In this document: one piece after another, positions 6,604 through 14,520 of the stretch
Layout: every line of letters begins with the position of its first letter
How positions within the stretch are numbered: position 1 is the stretch's first letter
NCBI GenBank assembly: GCA_900540335.1
Contig: UQFC01000054.1
Coordinates: forward strand, 1 to 17,646
Reading direction: 5' to 3'
Length of the DNA stretch: 17,646 nucleotides
Origin: an uncultured Clostridium sp.
GTDB lineage: Bacteria > Bacillota > Clostridia > Lachnospirales > Lachnospiraceae
Made by a program: the position numbers and the translations under genes
Notes under the pieces: generated by a model
What the model was told of the DNA's origin: nothing
The model's database searches: none
Seen by the model: only the letters and a program-made list of their open reading frames with translations

Positions 6604-7428
6604 TTATTTCTCATACAGGAATTTTTCCGGCAGAGTTACTCGGAAATCCTTTGCCAGATCCCGGAAATTCTGAGGTGTGATTGTCTGAAGCTTATTGGGC
6701 TGCATAGACAGCATTTTCACCAGAATCTCAGCAGATTTTTCTACCGTATGCATCAGTCCGAAGGTCAGATCAAAGTCCTCTCCTGCTGCAAACATTCCAT
6801 GATGAGCCCAGATTGCCACATCATATTTTTTCATCAGTTCACTGGTAGCAACAGCAATGTCCCGTCCGCCTGGAACCATCCAGGGAACTACGCCGATTCC
6901 ATCCGGGAAAACCACAGGACACTCGGTTGCCATTTCCCAAAGCTCTCTGGTAAATACCTCGTCAGTCAGAGGCAGAACAAAGGTCAGAGCAATCACATTG
7001 GTTGTATGAGCATGGTAAATAACGCGGTATTTTCCGTCAGTTGCCTGCTTTTTCACCTCATGGTTCATCAGATGAGAGGGCAGCTCGCTGGTGGGCCGTC
7101 CGCCGTTTTTCAGTCCCCAGACAATCCGGTAGGATTCTCCCTTTTCATCCACTTCAATCATGCAGATGGAATCTTCCGGGTTAATGATCACGTTTCTGAA
7201 ATATTTTCCGCTTCCTGTTACAAGGAAATATTCTCCGGCCAGTCCGGGTACCGAGGTGCCAATCGGCTGCCACTGTCCGGGATGAAAATTCTCTCTGACA
7301 CTGTCTGCCTCCTCCGGCTTTACGCGGTAAGACAGGTTGCCGCCGTTTCTCTCATGCCATCCCTGCTCCCATCCGTCATTTGCCATACGGATAAATCCCT
7401 GTACAAACTCTGCATCTAAAAACTTCAT
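6604..7428 (-). CDS. rhaD: Rhamnulose-1-phosphate aldolase
   Basis: RhaD, 274 aa, a zinc-dependent class II aldolase splitting L-rhamnulose 1-phosphate into dihydroxyacetone phosphate and L-lactaldehyde. It shows ERNGGNLSYR (26-35), TGSGKYFRN (71-79), the catalytic Glu115 in SELP, zinc ligands His139 and His141 in YHAHTTN, and His210 in WAHHG. Each is shifted by two relative to the E. coli numbering I recall (117, 141, 143, 212). The frame opens at 7470, but the ATG at 7428 is preceded by AAGGAGG and gives exactly the E. coli length of 274, so I use it. A roughly 100 bp purine-rich gap separates it from rhaA. Only L-lactaldehyde formation is covered; no lactaldehyde reductase or dehydrogenase is in the window. 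Confidence 0.95.
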   Translation of the reverse strand: MKFLDAEFVQGFIRMANDGWEQGWHERNGGNLSYRVKPEEADSVRENFHPGQWQPIGTSVPGLAGEYFLVTGSGKYFRNVIINPEDSICMIEVDEKGESYRIVWGLKNGGRPTSELPSHLMNHEVKKQATDGKYRVIYHAHTTNVIALTFVLPLTDEVFTRELWEMATECPVVFPDGIGVVPWMVPGGRDIAVATSELMKKYDVAIWAHHGMFAAGEDFDLTFGLMHTVEKSAEILVKMLSMQPNKLQTITPQNFRDLAKDFRVTLPEKFLYEK

Positions 7429-7529
7429 GATTGTTATTTCCTCCTTCTCCCTTTCTGTCCGGGGTTCCACTTTCTGTTTTCTTTTATGTTTATTTTCTTC
7501 TGTCTCTGCTTTCTGCTGTTCCCGTCTGA

Positions 7530-8780
7530 CTATTTCCGTAAAGACAGTACATTCTTTTCGTACTTCTCAATTTCTTCAAACAGCTGGCTGTCTGCAGCTG
7601 TCTCGCAGCGGCGGCAGTATTCGTCCCAGACCTCTCCCAGCGGATACATTTTCAGATTCTCCTGCATTACCATCAGCTCTGTCATACGGTTCTCCTCCTG
7701 CAGTCTGCGAAGCTCTGCATAGGGAGTGCACAGGGCAGAAAGAAGGGCCTTCTGGAAGCTGCGGAAGCCGACTGCCCATGCGGAAATCCGGTTAATGCTG
7801 GCATCAAAATAATCCAGTGCAATATATACCCGATCCAGAGCATCGTTGCGGACAATCTCCTTGGCTATCTCTCTTGTTTCATCATCGTAAAGAACAACGT
7901 GATCACTGTCCCAGCGAACCGGTCTTGTTACATGAAGCGCAATTTCCGGGAAGAAGCACAGCAGAGCCGGGATCTTGTCAGACACCATTTCTGTGGGATG
8001 ATAATGACCGTTATCCATCAGCGGAAGCACACCGTCATGGGTTGCGGCAAAGCTTAATGCAAACTCTGCAGAACCGGCAGTATAGGACTCTACGCCAATG
8101 CCGAATACCTTGGATTCTACACAGGGCTTTACCAGATTTTTATCAAACGGCTGGGACAGAATCTGCTCAATGGAATCCTTATAACGCATTCTCGGTCCCA
8201 TTCTGTCTGCAGGAATATCCTTGTATCCGTCTCCGGTCCAGATATTCATTACGCAGGGAACTCCTGTTTCTTTTGCAAAATACTCGGAAATGCGGATACA
8301 TGCCTTGCCGTGCTCAATCCAGAATTTTCTCGTTTCCTCATCCGGGCTGCTTAAAGTCAGGCCGTCCTTAACCTTCGGGTGGGAGAAAAAGGTGGGGTTA
8401 AAATCAATGCCCATCTCATGCTTTTTGGCAAACTCTACCCATTTTTCAAAATGCTTCGGCTCCAGTTTGTCGCGATCCACCTCCTGGCCCGGCTCAAAAA
8501 CAGCATAGCTGGCATGAAGGTTCAGCTTCTTTTTTCCCGGCATCAGGCTCAGCGCCTGCTCCATATCTGCCATCAGCTCCTCCGGAGTTCTTGCCTTTCC
8601 CGGATAGTTTCCTGTTGTCTGAATGCCTCCTGTCAGAGGACCGTCCTGATCAAAGCCCTTTACATCATCGCCCTGCCAGCAATGAAGAGATACGGGAATC
8701 TTCATCATTTTCTCAATGACTGCCTCTGTGTCCACACCTGCCAGGCTGTATTTTTCTCTGGCTGCTTCATAATGATTCAT
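7530..8780 (-). CDS. rhaA: L-rhamnose isomerase
   Basis: RhaA, 416 aa (E. coli form about 419), a metal-dependent TIM-barrel isomerase converting L-rhamnose to L-rhamnulose in the cytoplasm. Matching blocks are SLHCWQGDDVKGFD (31-44), GGIQTTGNYPGKA (51-63), LNLHASYA (87-94), GVESYTAGS (229-237), the metal-site region MDNGHYHPTEMVSDKIPALL (255-274), ALHVTRPVRWDSDHVVLYDDET (281-302) and ALDYFDASINRI (321-332). Candidate metal ligands are Glu231, Asp256, His283, Asp291 and Asp323. GGAGA lies before the ATG. It is the second gene of the rha operon, 82 bp behind rhaB. Confidence 0.96.
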   Translation of the reverse strand: MNHYEAAREKYSLAGVDTEAVIEKMMKIPVSLHCWQGDDVKGFDQDGPLTGGIQTTGNYPGKARTPEELMADMEQALSLMPGKKKLNLHASYAVFEPGQEVDRDKLEPKHFEKWVEFAKKHEMGIDFNPTFFSHPKVKDGLTLSSPDEETRKFWIEHGKACIRISEYFAKETGVPCVMNIWTGDGYKDIPADRMGPRMRYKDSIEQILSQPFDKNLVKPCVESKVFGIGVESYTAGSAEFALSFAATHDGVLPLMDNGHYHPTEMVSDKIPALLCFFPEIALHVTRPVRWDSDHVVLYDDETREIAKEIVRNDALDRVYIALDYFDASINRISAWAVGFRSFQKALLSALCTPYAELRRLQEENRMTELMVMQENLKMYPLGEVWDEYCRRCETAADSQLFEEIEKYEKNVLSLRK

Positions 8781-8795
8781 ACTTATCTCCTTTCA

Positions 8796-8831
8796 CATGC
8801 TTCCTTTTTCCATATGGCATGCTTCTTTTTC
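8796..8831 (-). repeat. Short direct repeat in the rhaB-rhaA gap
   Basis: On the minus strand the motif GAAAAAG(G)AAGCATG occurs twice, at 8831-8818 and 8810-8796, with a CATATG spacer. It sits just upstream of the rhaA ribosome binding site in an 82 bp intercistronic gap. It may be a protein or RNA binding site or a chance duplication of purine-rich sequence; I see no promoter of convincing strength. Confidence 0.35.
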
Positions 8832-8862
8832 TTATATTTTCAGTTCCCTGAATCCTGCTTCT

Positions 8863-10269
8863 TCAGCCCTTTGTATACTCACAAATCGGGAAGGATTCTG
8901 CCACACAGGCTCTTGCCTGCATCAGTCCTTCAAACTCTCCCTTTCCTATCATCTGAGCCATCAGATTTCCGATTGCCGTTGCCTCAGATGGCCCTGCCAG
9001 CACCCGCCGTCCTGCCTGCATTGCAGTCAGTCTGTTTAAATAACCGGCATTGGCTCCGCCGCCTACAATGTGAATGGTATCGTAATGCTCTCCCGTCAGC
9101 TGCTCAATCTCTCCGACGGTCTCCCCATAGCATTTCGCCAGACTCTGATAGATAACGGCCGCCAGTTCTCCCGTTGTTTCAGGAACCCTCTGGCCTGTTT
9201 TTTCACAGTACCTGCGCACAGCCTCTGTCATACTTTCCGGCGCCAGAAATTCCGGTGCATTGACAAGCACACGGGACGGAAAATCACTGCATTCATCCGC
9301 CATTTCGCAAAGCTGAGCAAAGGAATACTGATCCTTTTCCTCATGGCGGACAGACTGAATCATCCACAGTCCCATAATATTTTTCAGATACCGGTACCGG
9401 AAATCATATCCGCCCTCGTTGGTAAAATTCTTCTGCCGGCTTTCCTCTGTGCAGATGGCCTTTTTGTTTTCCGTTCCCATTAAAGACCAGGTTCCGGAGC
9501 TGATATACAGGCAGTGATCCTCCTGACAGGGAACCGCCATAACAGCAGAGGCCGTATCGTGAGTAGCCGGAAGGACAACCTGACAGGAAAAGCCCACCTC
9601 GTCCTCAATTTCCTTTGTAAAAGTTCCCACCAGAGTCCCCGGCTGGCTCAAAGGAAGAAACATCTCTCTGGGATAGCCAAGACGGCTTATGATCTCATCA
9701 TCCCAGTCCTTTGTTTCTGCATTCACCAGCTGGGTGCTAGTGGCATTGGTATACTCGGAACGCTTCTCTCCGGTCAGCAGAAAATGGAAATAATCCGGCA
9801 GCATCAGAAAGGTTCTGGCCTGCTCCAGATATTCCGGATGGGTCTTTTTTACTGCCATTAACTGAAATACGGTATTAAAAATCTGCTTCTGAATTCCTGT
9901 TCTCTGATACAGCTCCTTTTCCGGAATCAGACGGTAAACCTCCTCATCCATTCCCTCAGTACGGCCATCCCGGTATCCGAAGGTATCCCCCAGGATCCGG
10001 TCCTGTTCATCCAGCAGCACATAATCGACCGCCCAGGTATCAATTCCCATGGAAACAGGAATCTTTCCAAGCTCTCCGCAGCGCCGGATTCCTGTCTTGA
10101 TTTCCTGAAACAGCGCCGGAATATCCCAGCACAGTCCCTCTTTCGTCTGCTTCATTCCGTTTTCAAAACGGTAAATCTCTTCAAGTACCAGCCGTCCCTT
10201 TTCCAGATGGCCCAGCATATGTCTTCCGCTGGACGCTCCGATATCAATGGCAAGAAAATATGGATTCAT
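8863..10269 (-). CDS. rhaB: Rhamnulokinase
   Basis: RhaB, 468 aa, of the FGGY carbohydrate kinase family, phosphorylates L-rhamnulose at C1 with ATP. The N-terminal phosphate loop is AIDIGASSGRHM (7-18). MGIDTWAVDYVLLD (74-87) and GYRDGRTEGMDE (98-109) form the sugar site. The catalytic base is probably Asp238 in PATHDTASAV, and SSGTWSLMGTE and HIVGGGANAGYLNRLTA are the adenosine and C-terminal motifs. The length is normal. AGGAGG lies before the ATG. It is the first gene of the rha operon and diverges from an AraC regulator gene 255 bp away, which is the likely activator. Confidence 0.95.
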   Translation of the reverse strand: MNPYFLAIDIGASSGRHMLGHLEKGRLVLEEIYRFENGMKQTKEGLCWDIPALFQEIKTGIRRCGELGKIPVSMGIDTWAVDYVLLDEQDRILGDTFGYRDGRTEGMDEEVYRLIPEKELYQRTGIQKQIFNTVFQLMAVKKTHPEYLEQARTFLMLPDYFHFLLTGEKRSEYTNATSTQLVNAETKDWDDEIISRLGYPREMFLPLSQPGTLVGTFTKEIEDEVGFSCQVVLPATHDTASAVMAVPCQEDHCLYISSGTWSLMGTENKKAICTEESRQKNFTNEGGYDFRYRYLKNIMGLWMIQSVRHEEKDQYSFAQLCEMADECSDFPSRVLVNAPEFLAPESMTEAVRRYCEKTGQRVPETTGELAAVIYQSLAKCYGETVGEIEQLTGEHYDTIHIVGGGANAGYLNRLTAMQAGRRVLAGPSEATAIGNLMAQMIGKGEFEGLMQARACVAESFPICEYTKG

Positions 10270-10524
10270 GTTGCCCCTCCTCTTATATGCTTTATGACTT
10301 CTATCCCCATTTGCAGCTTTTCAGGGCAGCCCTTCTTTCTGCCGCCCTTTTGATTTCTTACCCTTATTTTAAGAAAAATTCCCGGTTCCCGAAAGCACAC
10401 CGTTTGATGAAAGATCTGTCCTTATTTGCAAATCATAAAAAATATGGTATGATTTAAGAAAGAAGCCGGCCTGCAGGCATACAGGCCCTCTGACACATTT
10501 CCACAGCCGGAAGGAGGATTGATT
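10270..10524. promoter_or_regulatory. Divergent control region between rhaB and the AraC regulator
   Basis: This 255 bp gap has no gene. For the plus-strand regulator there is a good promoter: TTGCAA (10426-10431), 16 nt, then TATGAT (10448-10453). The leader then holds the perfect palindrome GCCTGCAGGC (10469-10478) and a GGCCTG/CAGGCC stem (10468-10473 with 10482-10487). For rhaB, a TAAAAT -10-like hexamer lies on the minus strand at 10371-10366 with only a poor -35, as expected for an activator-dependent promoter. The repeat AGGGC-A-GCCCT (10323-10333) lies close to rhaB. Its TTTCAGGGCA (10319-10328) recurs in the other AraC-flanked gap at 13495-13504. Confidence 0.6.
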
Positions 10525-11502
10525 ATGAATCAGCAGCTGATCCGTGAATTAAGCCGGATTACAGAAGAAGAACAGCATATCTTAGACGGGGATCCTTCCA
10601 TTGATCCCGCCATTTACTCCGACTCCCCAGCCTTTGTCATTGACAGCGGCAAAATGCTTCAGAAGGGGAAGCTGATTCAGGTTCGTCCCCATACCCGTTT
10701 TGTCCATTTTCCCAGACACACCCACAATTATGTGGAGATGATCTATATGTGCTCCGGTCAGACGATTCATGTGATCAACGGTTCAAAAATCGTCCTGCGC
10801 ACCGGGGAGCTGCTGATTTTAAACCAGCACGCCACCCAGGAAATCCTGCCTGCCTCTGCTGAAGATATTGCCGTAAATTTTATTATTCTTCCTGAATTTT
10901 TTGATCAGACTCTGGCTATGCTCGGGTCCGAGCCCAGTATGCTCCGGGACTTTGTTACCGGGTGTCTTCAGTCTGCAGATTCCCCTCTTTCCTATCTTCA
11001 TTTCCAGGTATCCAGGATTCTTCCTGTGCAGAATCTGGTAGAAAATCTTGTCTGGACCATTACCCATGATCTCCAGAATAAACGGCTTATGAACCAGATT
11101 ACCATGGGGCTTTTGTTCCTTCAGCTTTTAAACCACATGGACAAAATACAGACCGGCCAGAATTCCTTTGAGCAGGAGCTGTTAATGAATGTTCTTCAGT
11201 ATGTGGAGGAGCACTACAGGGACGGTTCTCTTACTGCCCTGTCCAACCATTTAAACTGCGAATTCACCTGGCTTTCCAAAACGATTCTGAAGCTTTCCGG
11301 CTATACCTACACGGATCTGGTTCAAAAAAAGCGGCTGGAGCAGGCCTGTTTTCTCCTGCGCACCACCGCTTTGTCAGTCACCGATATCAGCCTTGCCGTA
11401 GGCTATGATAACTTCAGTTATTTCCACCGTCTTTTCCGGAAATCTGTCGGCCTTACTCCCGGTGCTTACCGGAAAAGCCAGGGCCTCCCAGACTCCTCAT
11501 AA
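10525..11502 (+). CDS. AraC-family regulator, probably rhamnose-responsive
   Basis: A 325 aa transcription regulator with an N-terminal cupin sensor domain and a C-terminal AraC DNA-binding domain. The cupin shows FPRHTHNYVEMIYMCSG (62-78) with His65, His67 and Glu71, and GELLILN (94-100). The C-terminal part, about 218-320, has the two helix-turn-helices, including SVTDISLAVGYDNFSYFHRLFRKSVGLTP. The frame also has a TTG at 10519, but the ATG at 10525 has AAGGAGG 7 nt upstream. It diverges from rhaB and resembles RhaS/RhaR in layout, so control of the rha operon is the simplest inference; I do not assign a rhaS or rhaR name. Its last 50 bp overlap, tail to tail, the 3' end of the isomerase gene. 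Confidence 0.9.
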   Translation: MNQQLIRELSRITEEEQHILDGDPSIDPAIYSDSPAFVIDSGKMLQKGKLIQVRPHTRFVHFPRHTHNYVEMIYMCSGQTIHVINGSKIVLRTGELLILNQHATQEILPASAEDIAVNFIILPEFFDQTLAMLGSEPSMLRDFVTGCLQSADSPLSYLHFQVSRILPVQNLVENLVWTITHDLQNKRLMNQITMGLLFLQLLNHMDKIQTGQNSFEQELLMNVLQYVEEHYRDGSLTALSNHLNCEFTWLSKTILKLSGYTYTDLVQKKRLEQACFLLRTTALSVTDISLAVGYDNFSYFHRLFRKSVGLTPGAYRKSQGLPDSS

Positions 11503-12301
11503 AGGCAATGTCCTCTTTTGCAAACAGCAGGTTCATCTCTTCTCTTAAAAGATAGATTTCCCTCTCCTGCTTTTCCAGCCATCTGCTGATGGCGGTATAA
11601 TCCATCACGCCGGCGCCCAGGGCCTCCGGCTGATAGATTTTCCTCCGATCCAGGCTGAAATCCTTAATATGCATTACATCAATAACATCTCCCACAGCAT
11701 CCAGCCACCTGGTCCAGCAGGCATCCTGATCTGTTGTTTCCGGATGCTTCAGCAGATTGGAGGCATCAAAAATCATTCTGAGATGAGCTGCATCCCCGAC
11801 CTTTTCCAGTACCTCCATGGTAGTTTCCAGATCCTCCAGAGGATGCCACCAGACCGGCTCAATAGCCAGAGGCATATCTACCCGGACAGCCTCCTCCATC
11901 ACCCGGAGAATGCTGTCCATCATAAACGGTTTCCACTGCTGGCGCAGTTCCCAGTTCAGACGGGGATAGGCCGTCTCCGTTCCTACCACATGAGCTCCCA
12001 GCTCCTTTGCCCAGGTCATGCTTTTCTTCAGCGTATCCACAGCATACCGGCGAACATTTTCATCCGGATTGCCCAAATCCATATAGCAGCCAAAAACTGC
12101 AATATCGATATTCTGCTTTTCAAAGGATGTCCGGATCTGCTCCAGCTTTTCCGGAGTAATATCGTCATAGCTTTCTATGCCCATAAAGGCCTTGGGAAGA
12201 GCCAGCTGAGCTGCCTCATACTCCTCATCATGAAGCAGCCCGGCCATCTCCCCGATCTCTCTCCGGCCAAAATCATGGGCGCGTACCCCTATTTTCATCA
12301 C
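11453..12301 (-). CDS. TIM-barrel sugar isomerase/epimerase (AP-endonuclease-2 fold)
   Basis: A 282 aa protein of the sugar phosphate isomerase/epimerase (xylose isomerase-like TIM barrel) superfamily. Strand-end acidic and histidine residues fit the divalent-metal site: Glu148 in AIEPVWWHP, Asp179 in MIFDASN, His211 in VMHIKD and Glu254 in LLREEMN. The order and spacing are like the Glu-Asp-His-Glu set of D-tagatose 3-epimerase. No signal peptide is seen. It begins 11 bp behind the GH105 gene, with AAGGAG before the ATG pair MM, so the two are co-transcribed. The substrate is unknown. Candidates are the uronate released by GH105, or L-rhamnose/L-rhamnulose and related ketoses. The family is too broad for a specific call. 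Confidence 0.85.
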   Translation of the reverse strand: MMKIGVRAHDFGRREIGEMAGLLHDEEYEAAQLALPKAFMGIESYDDITPEKLEQIRTSFEKQNIDIAVFGCYMDLGNPDENVRRYAVDTLKKSMTWAKELGAHVVGTETAYPRLNWELRQQWKPFMMDSILRVMEEAVRVDMPLAIEPVWWHPLEDLETTMEVLEKVGDAAHLRMIFDASNLLKHPETTDQDACWTRWLDAVGDVIDVMHIKDFSLDRRKIYQPEALGAGVMDYTAISRWLEKQEREIYLLREEMNLLFAKEDIAFMRSLGGPGFSGKHRE

Positions 12302-12312
12302 AATTCTCCTTT

Positions 12313-13434
12313 TTACATTCCCAGAGCTTCTGCCAGAGCCAGAATCGTCAGAGACTGACCGTAAGCCATAGGTGCAATCAGAATATTTTTGTAGTGCTCT
12401 GCATTATATCCCATTCCTGTTCCTCCGGATACCTGAAGCACAGTTCCGTCCTCGGCAATCTGATTGAGAATTCCGCGGATTGCTGCAGCTGCACAGGGCA
12501 GATAAGAATCATCCAGAATTCCATAACGGATTCCCTTTAAAATTCCGGCAGTAATGGCAGCTGTTCCCGAGGTTTCCACATAGCTGTCCGGATCGGTTAA
12601 AACCGTATGCCACAGGCCTGTTTTCTTATCCTGCAGCTCCTTTAATTTGCTTACCTGGGCTTTGTAGGTATCTACAATAAAGGTCTTCAGGCCGGCATTC
12701 ATGGTTCCGTTAAACATATCAATGTAGTCCAGAATTCCAAGGGTAAACCAGCTGTTTCCGCGGCACCAGAAAATGCCTCCGAAATTATTTCTCTCATTAA
12801 AAGTCCAGCCATGATAAAACAGTCCAGTTTCCTTATCGCAGAGATATTTAATGTGCATCAGAACCTGATGAATGGACTCGTCAATCCAGTCCTGACGGTT
12901 GTATTTCTGGCCCATGCGGTTTAAAAACAGCACAGTCATAAACAACGTATCAATCCACATCTCGCTTTCATTGAGACGGACACCCTGGCGATCGCCGTTG
13001 GCACTGGTCACATGCTGGAAACCGCCCTCTTTCGTCCGGGGCAGGCAGTTCATCAGCCAGTCTGCCCACTTCAGGCACAGCTTCTCAAATTCCGGATTTT
13101 TACACTCCTCGTTAAACTCTGCCAGCGTCAGAAGAGGGGTGGTTGTATTGATATTTTTGGAAGGCAGACCCTCCCGGATGTTGTCCTCAAACCAGTGATA
13201 CAGGAAGTCCCGGTACTCCTGATTCTTCTTTACCTTCATGATCTTTAACAGACCGTACAGGCCTATTCCCTGGGGCCAGTCCCACTCTTTAATACCAAAA
13301 TCTCTGCGGAAAAATCCGATTTTCTCTCCGCCTGCCTCCAGCTCCTTTTCATCCTCCGGACCGCCCAGATTCATCAGCTTCTGAATCACAAGATCCAGTT
13401 TTTTCTCAAGTTCTGCCTGATTAATTCCTTTCAT
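12313..13434 (-). CDS. Unsaturated rhamnogalacturonyl hydrolase (GH105)
   Basis: A cytoplasmic (alpha/alpha)6-barrel glycosidase, 373 aa, the same length as B. subtilis YteR. The family hydrates the double bond of the 4,5-unsaturated galacturonyl end left by rhamnogalacturonan lyases and releases it from rhamnose. Matching blocks are WDWPQGIGLYGLLKI, the catalytic-Asp region ESEMWIDTLFMTVLFLNRMG, GLFYHGW, FWCRGNSWFTLGILDYI, TGLWHTVLTDPDSYVETSGTAAI and AEHYKNILIAPMAYGQS. The frame opens at 13461, but the ATG at 13434 has AAGGAGG at ideal distance, so I use it. No signal peptide means the substrate must be imported. It is the first gene of a two-gene unit with the isomerase and diverges from an AraC regulator. 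GH88-like activity on other unsaturated uronides is less likely. Confidence 0.92.
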   Translation of the reverse strand: MKGINQAELEKKLDLVIQKLMNLGGPEDEKELEAGGEKIGFFRRDFGIKEWDWPQGIGLYGLLKIMKVKKNQEYRDFLYHWFEDNIREGLPSKNINTTTPLLTLAEFNEECKNPEFEKLCLKWADWLMNCLPRTKEGGFQHVTSANGDRQGVRLNESEMWIDTLFMTVLFLNRMGQKYNRQDWIDESIHQVLMHIKYLCDKETGLFYHGWTFNERNNFGGIFWCRGNSWFTLGILDYIDMFNGTMNAGLKTFIVDTYKAQVSKLKELQDKKTGLWHTVLTDPDSYVETSGTAAITAGILKGIRYGILDDSYLPCAAAAIRGILNQIAEDGTVLQVSGGTGMGYNAEHYKNILIAPMAYGQSLTILALAEALGM

Positions 13435-13461
13435 TTTTTCCTCCTTCTCTGGATTTTTCAA

Positions 13462-13537
13462 TCTGATTATTATATACTTTTTATGTATCTGTTGTTTCAG
13501 GGCACTGCCCTGACCTTTTATGTGAAATCTGTGTATT
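13462..13537. promoter_or_regulatory. Divergent control region between GH105 and the second AraC regulator
   Basis: A gap of about 100 bp between the two starts. It holds a perfect TATAAT on the minus strand (13474-13469) as a -10 for GH105, with a poor -35, and a perfect 17-bp palindrome TCAGGGCA-C-TGCCCTGA (13497-13513) where a regulator would sit. TGTGAAATC follows at 13521-13529 and is repeated in the dctP upstream region on the opposite strand. There is no clear ribosome binding site for the AraC gene. The operator role is inferred from symmetry and position. Confidence 0.6.
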
Positions 13538-14485
13538 ATGGAAAAAGTTACTTATTACGGTGAAACGGACGGCATCTCCTTAGAGCAGATGGTACGTTAT
13601 GGAAAATTCGATATGCGGGTGAAACACTTTCATACACAGTATGAAATTTTTTATATTATTGAGGGGGAACGTGTTTTCTTTTTCAACAACCGGGAATATA
13701 TTGCCCGTGCCGGAGATCTGATTCTGGTAAATTCCAATCTCATCCATATGACCCGCTCTGTTACCGGTTCCAATGACGGACATAACCGGATTATTCTTTA
13801 TATTACCAGAGAGAAAATGGAATCCTATGACGCCATGCTTCCGTCCCTTCATCTGGTCCAGTTTTTTGATGACTATTACGGTATTTACCACCTGGATCGG
13901 GAACAGCAGGCCCTGATTCTTGCTCTCTTCCGCAGTATTCGTCACGCGCTGACAGAAAGGAAACGCAACTACCGCACCGGCATTGATCTGGACATTCTTT
14001 CCTGGCTCTTTAAAATGATGGAGTTTGTGCGGATGCAGCACCAGGAAACTCCCAATGAATCCGATACGCCCAAATACCGGGCAGCCTACAAAATCGCTGA
14101 TTATCTGACGGAAAACTGCGAGCGTCCCATTTCCTTAGAGGAACTGTCTGAGGAATTTTTCCTGAGCAAATCCTACATCTGCCGCATTTTCAAGGAAGTT
14201 ACCGGATATACCATCAGTGAATACACCAATATTCACCGGATCCGCAAGGCCAAGCGGTATCTGGAGGAAACAGACCTGAGCATATCGGAAATCTCTCATC
14301 GCCTCGGCTACGAAAGCCTGACCTACTTTGAAAGAATGTTTAAGCACTATATGACGCTGTCTCCTTTGAAATACCGCAAAACCCTGAATACGGTGACTTA
14401 TACAAACAAGCCGGAGTATGAATATCATCCGGAAGAACTTCAGGACGGCTCCTCCGACTCTTTCCCCGGAAATCAGGATTGGTAA
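13538..14485 (+). CDS. AraC-family regulator of the GH105/TRAP island (inferred)
   Basis: A 315 aa regulator. The N-terminal cupin-like sensor has VKHFHTQYEIFYIIEGE (28-44) with His30, His32 and Glu36, then AGDLILVNSNLIH (58-70). The C-terminal AraC domain, about 182-283, reads ISLEELSEEFFLSKSYICRIFKEVTGYTISEY and ISEISHRLGYESLTYFERMFKHYMTLSP. It diverges from GH105 and converges on dctM, so control of both units is plausible. The ATG at 13538 has no Shine-Dalgarno sequence, and an in-frame TGA at 13523 blocks a longer form. Met18 at 13589 is the next choice but would clip the protein near the cupin. A strong terminator overlaps its stop codon. Confidence 0.88.
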   Translation: MEKVTYYGETDGISLEQMVRYGKFDMRVKHFHTQYEIFYIIEGERVFFFNNREYIARAGDLILVNSNLIHMTRSVTGSNDGHNRIILYITREKMESYDAMLPSLHLVQFFDDYYGIYHLDREQQALILALFRSIRHALTERKRNYRTGIDLDILSWLFKMMEFVRMQHQETPNESDTPKYRAAYKIADYLTENCERPISLEELSEEFFLSKSYICRIFKEVTGYTISEYTNIHRIRKAKRYLEETDLSISEISHRLGYESLTYFERMFKHYMTLSPLKYRKTLNTVTYTNKPEYEYHPEELQDGSSDSFPGNQDW

Positions 14486-14512
14486 ATCCCGATTCCGGGG
14501 TTTTCTTTTTTC
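14464..14512 (+). terminator. Intrinsic terminator of the AraC gene
   Basis: CCCCGGAAATCAGGATT (14464-14480) pairs imperfectly with AATCCCGATTCCGGGG (14485-14500), and TTTTCTTTTTTC follows. The stop codon (14483-14485) lies in the loop region. The U-tract is only on the plus side, so it ends the regulator transcript; for the convergent TRAP operon it offers only a hairpin without a U-tract. Confidence 0.85.
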
Positions 14513-14520
14513 TTATCTGC

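Noticed and set aside
8379..9155. Plus-strand open frame opposite rhaA and rhaB
   Set aside because: It is antisense to the rhamnose genes with no family signature or ribosome binding site.
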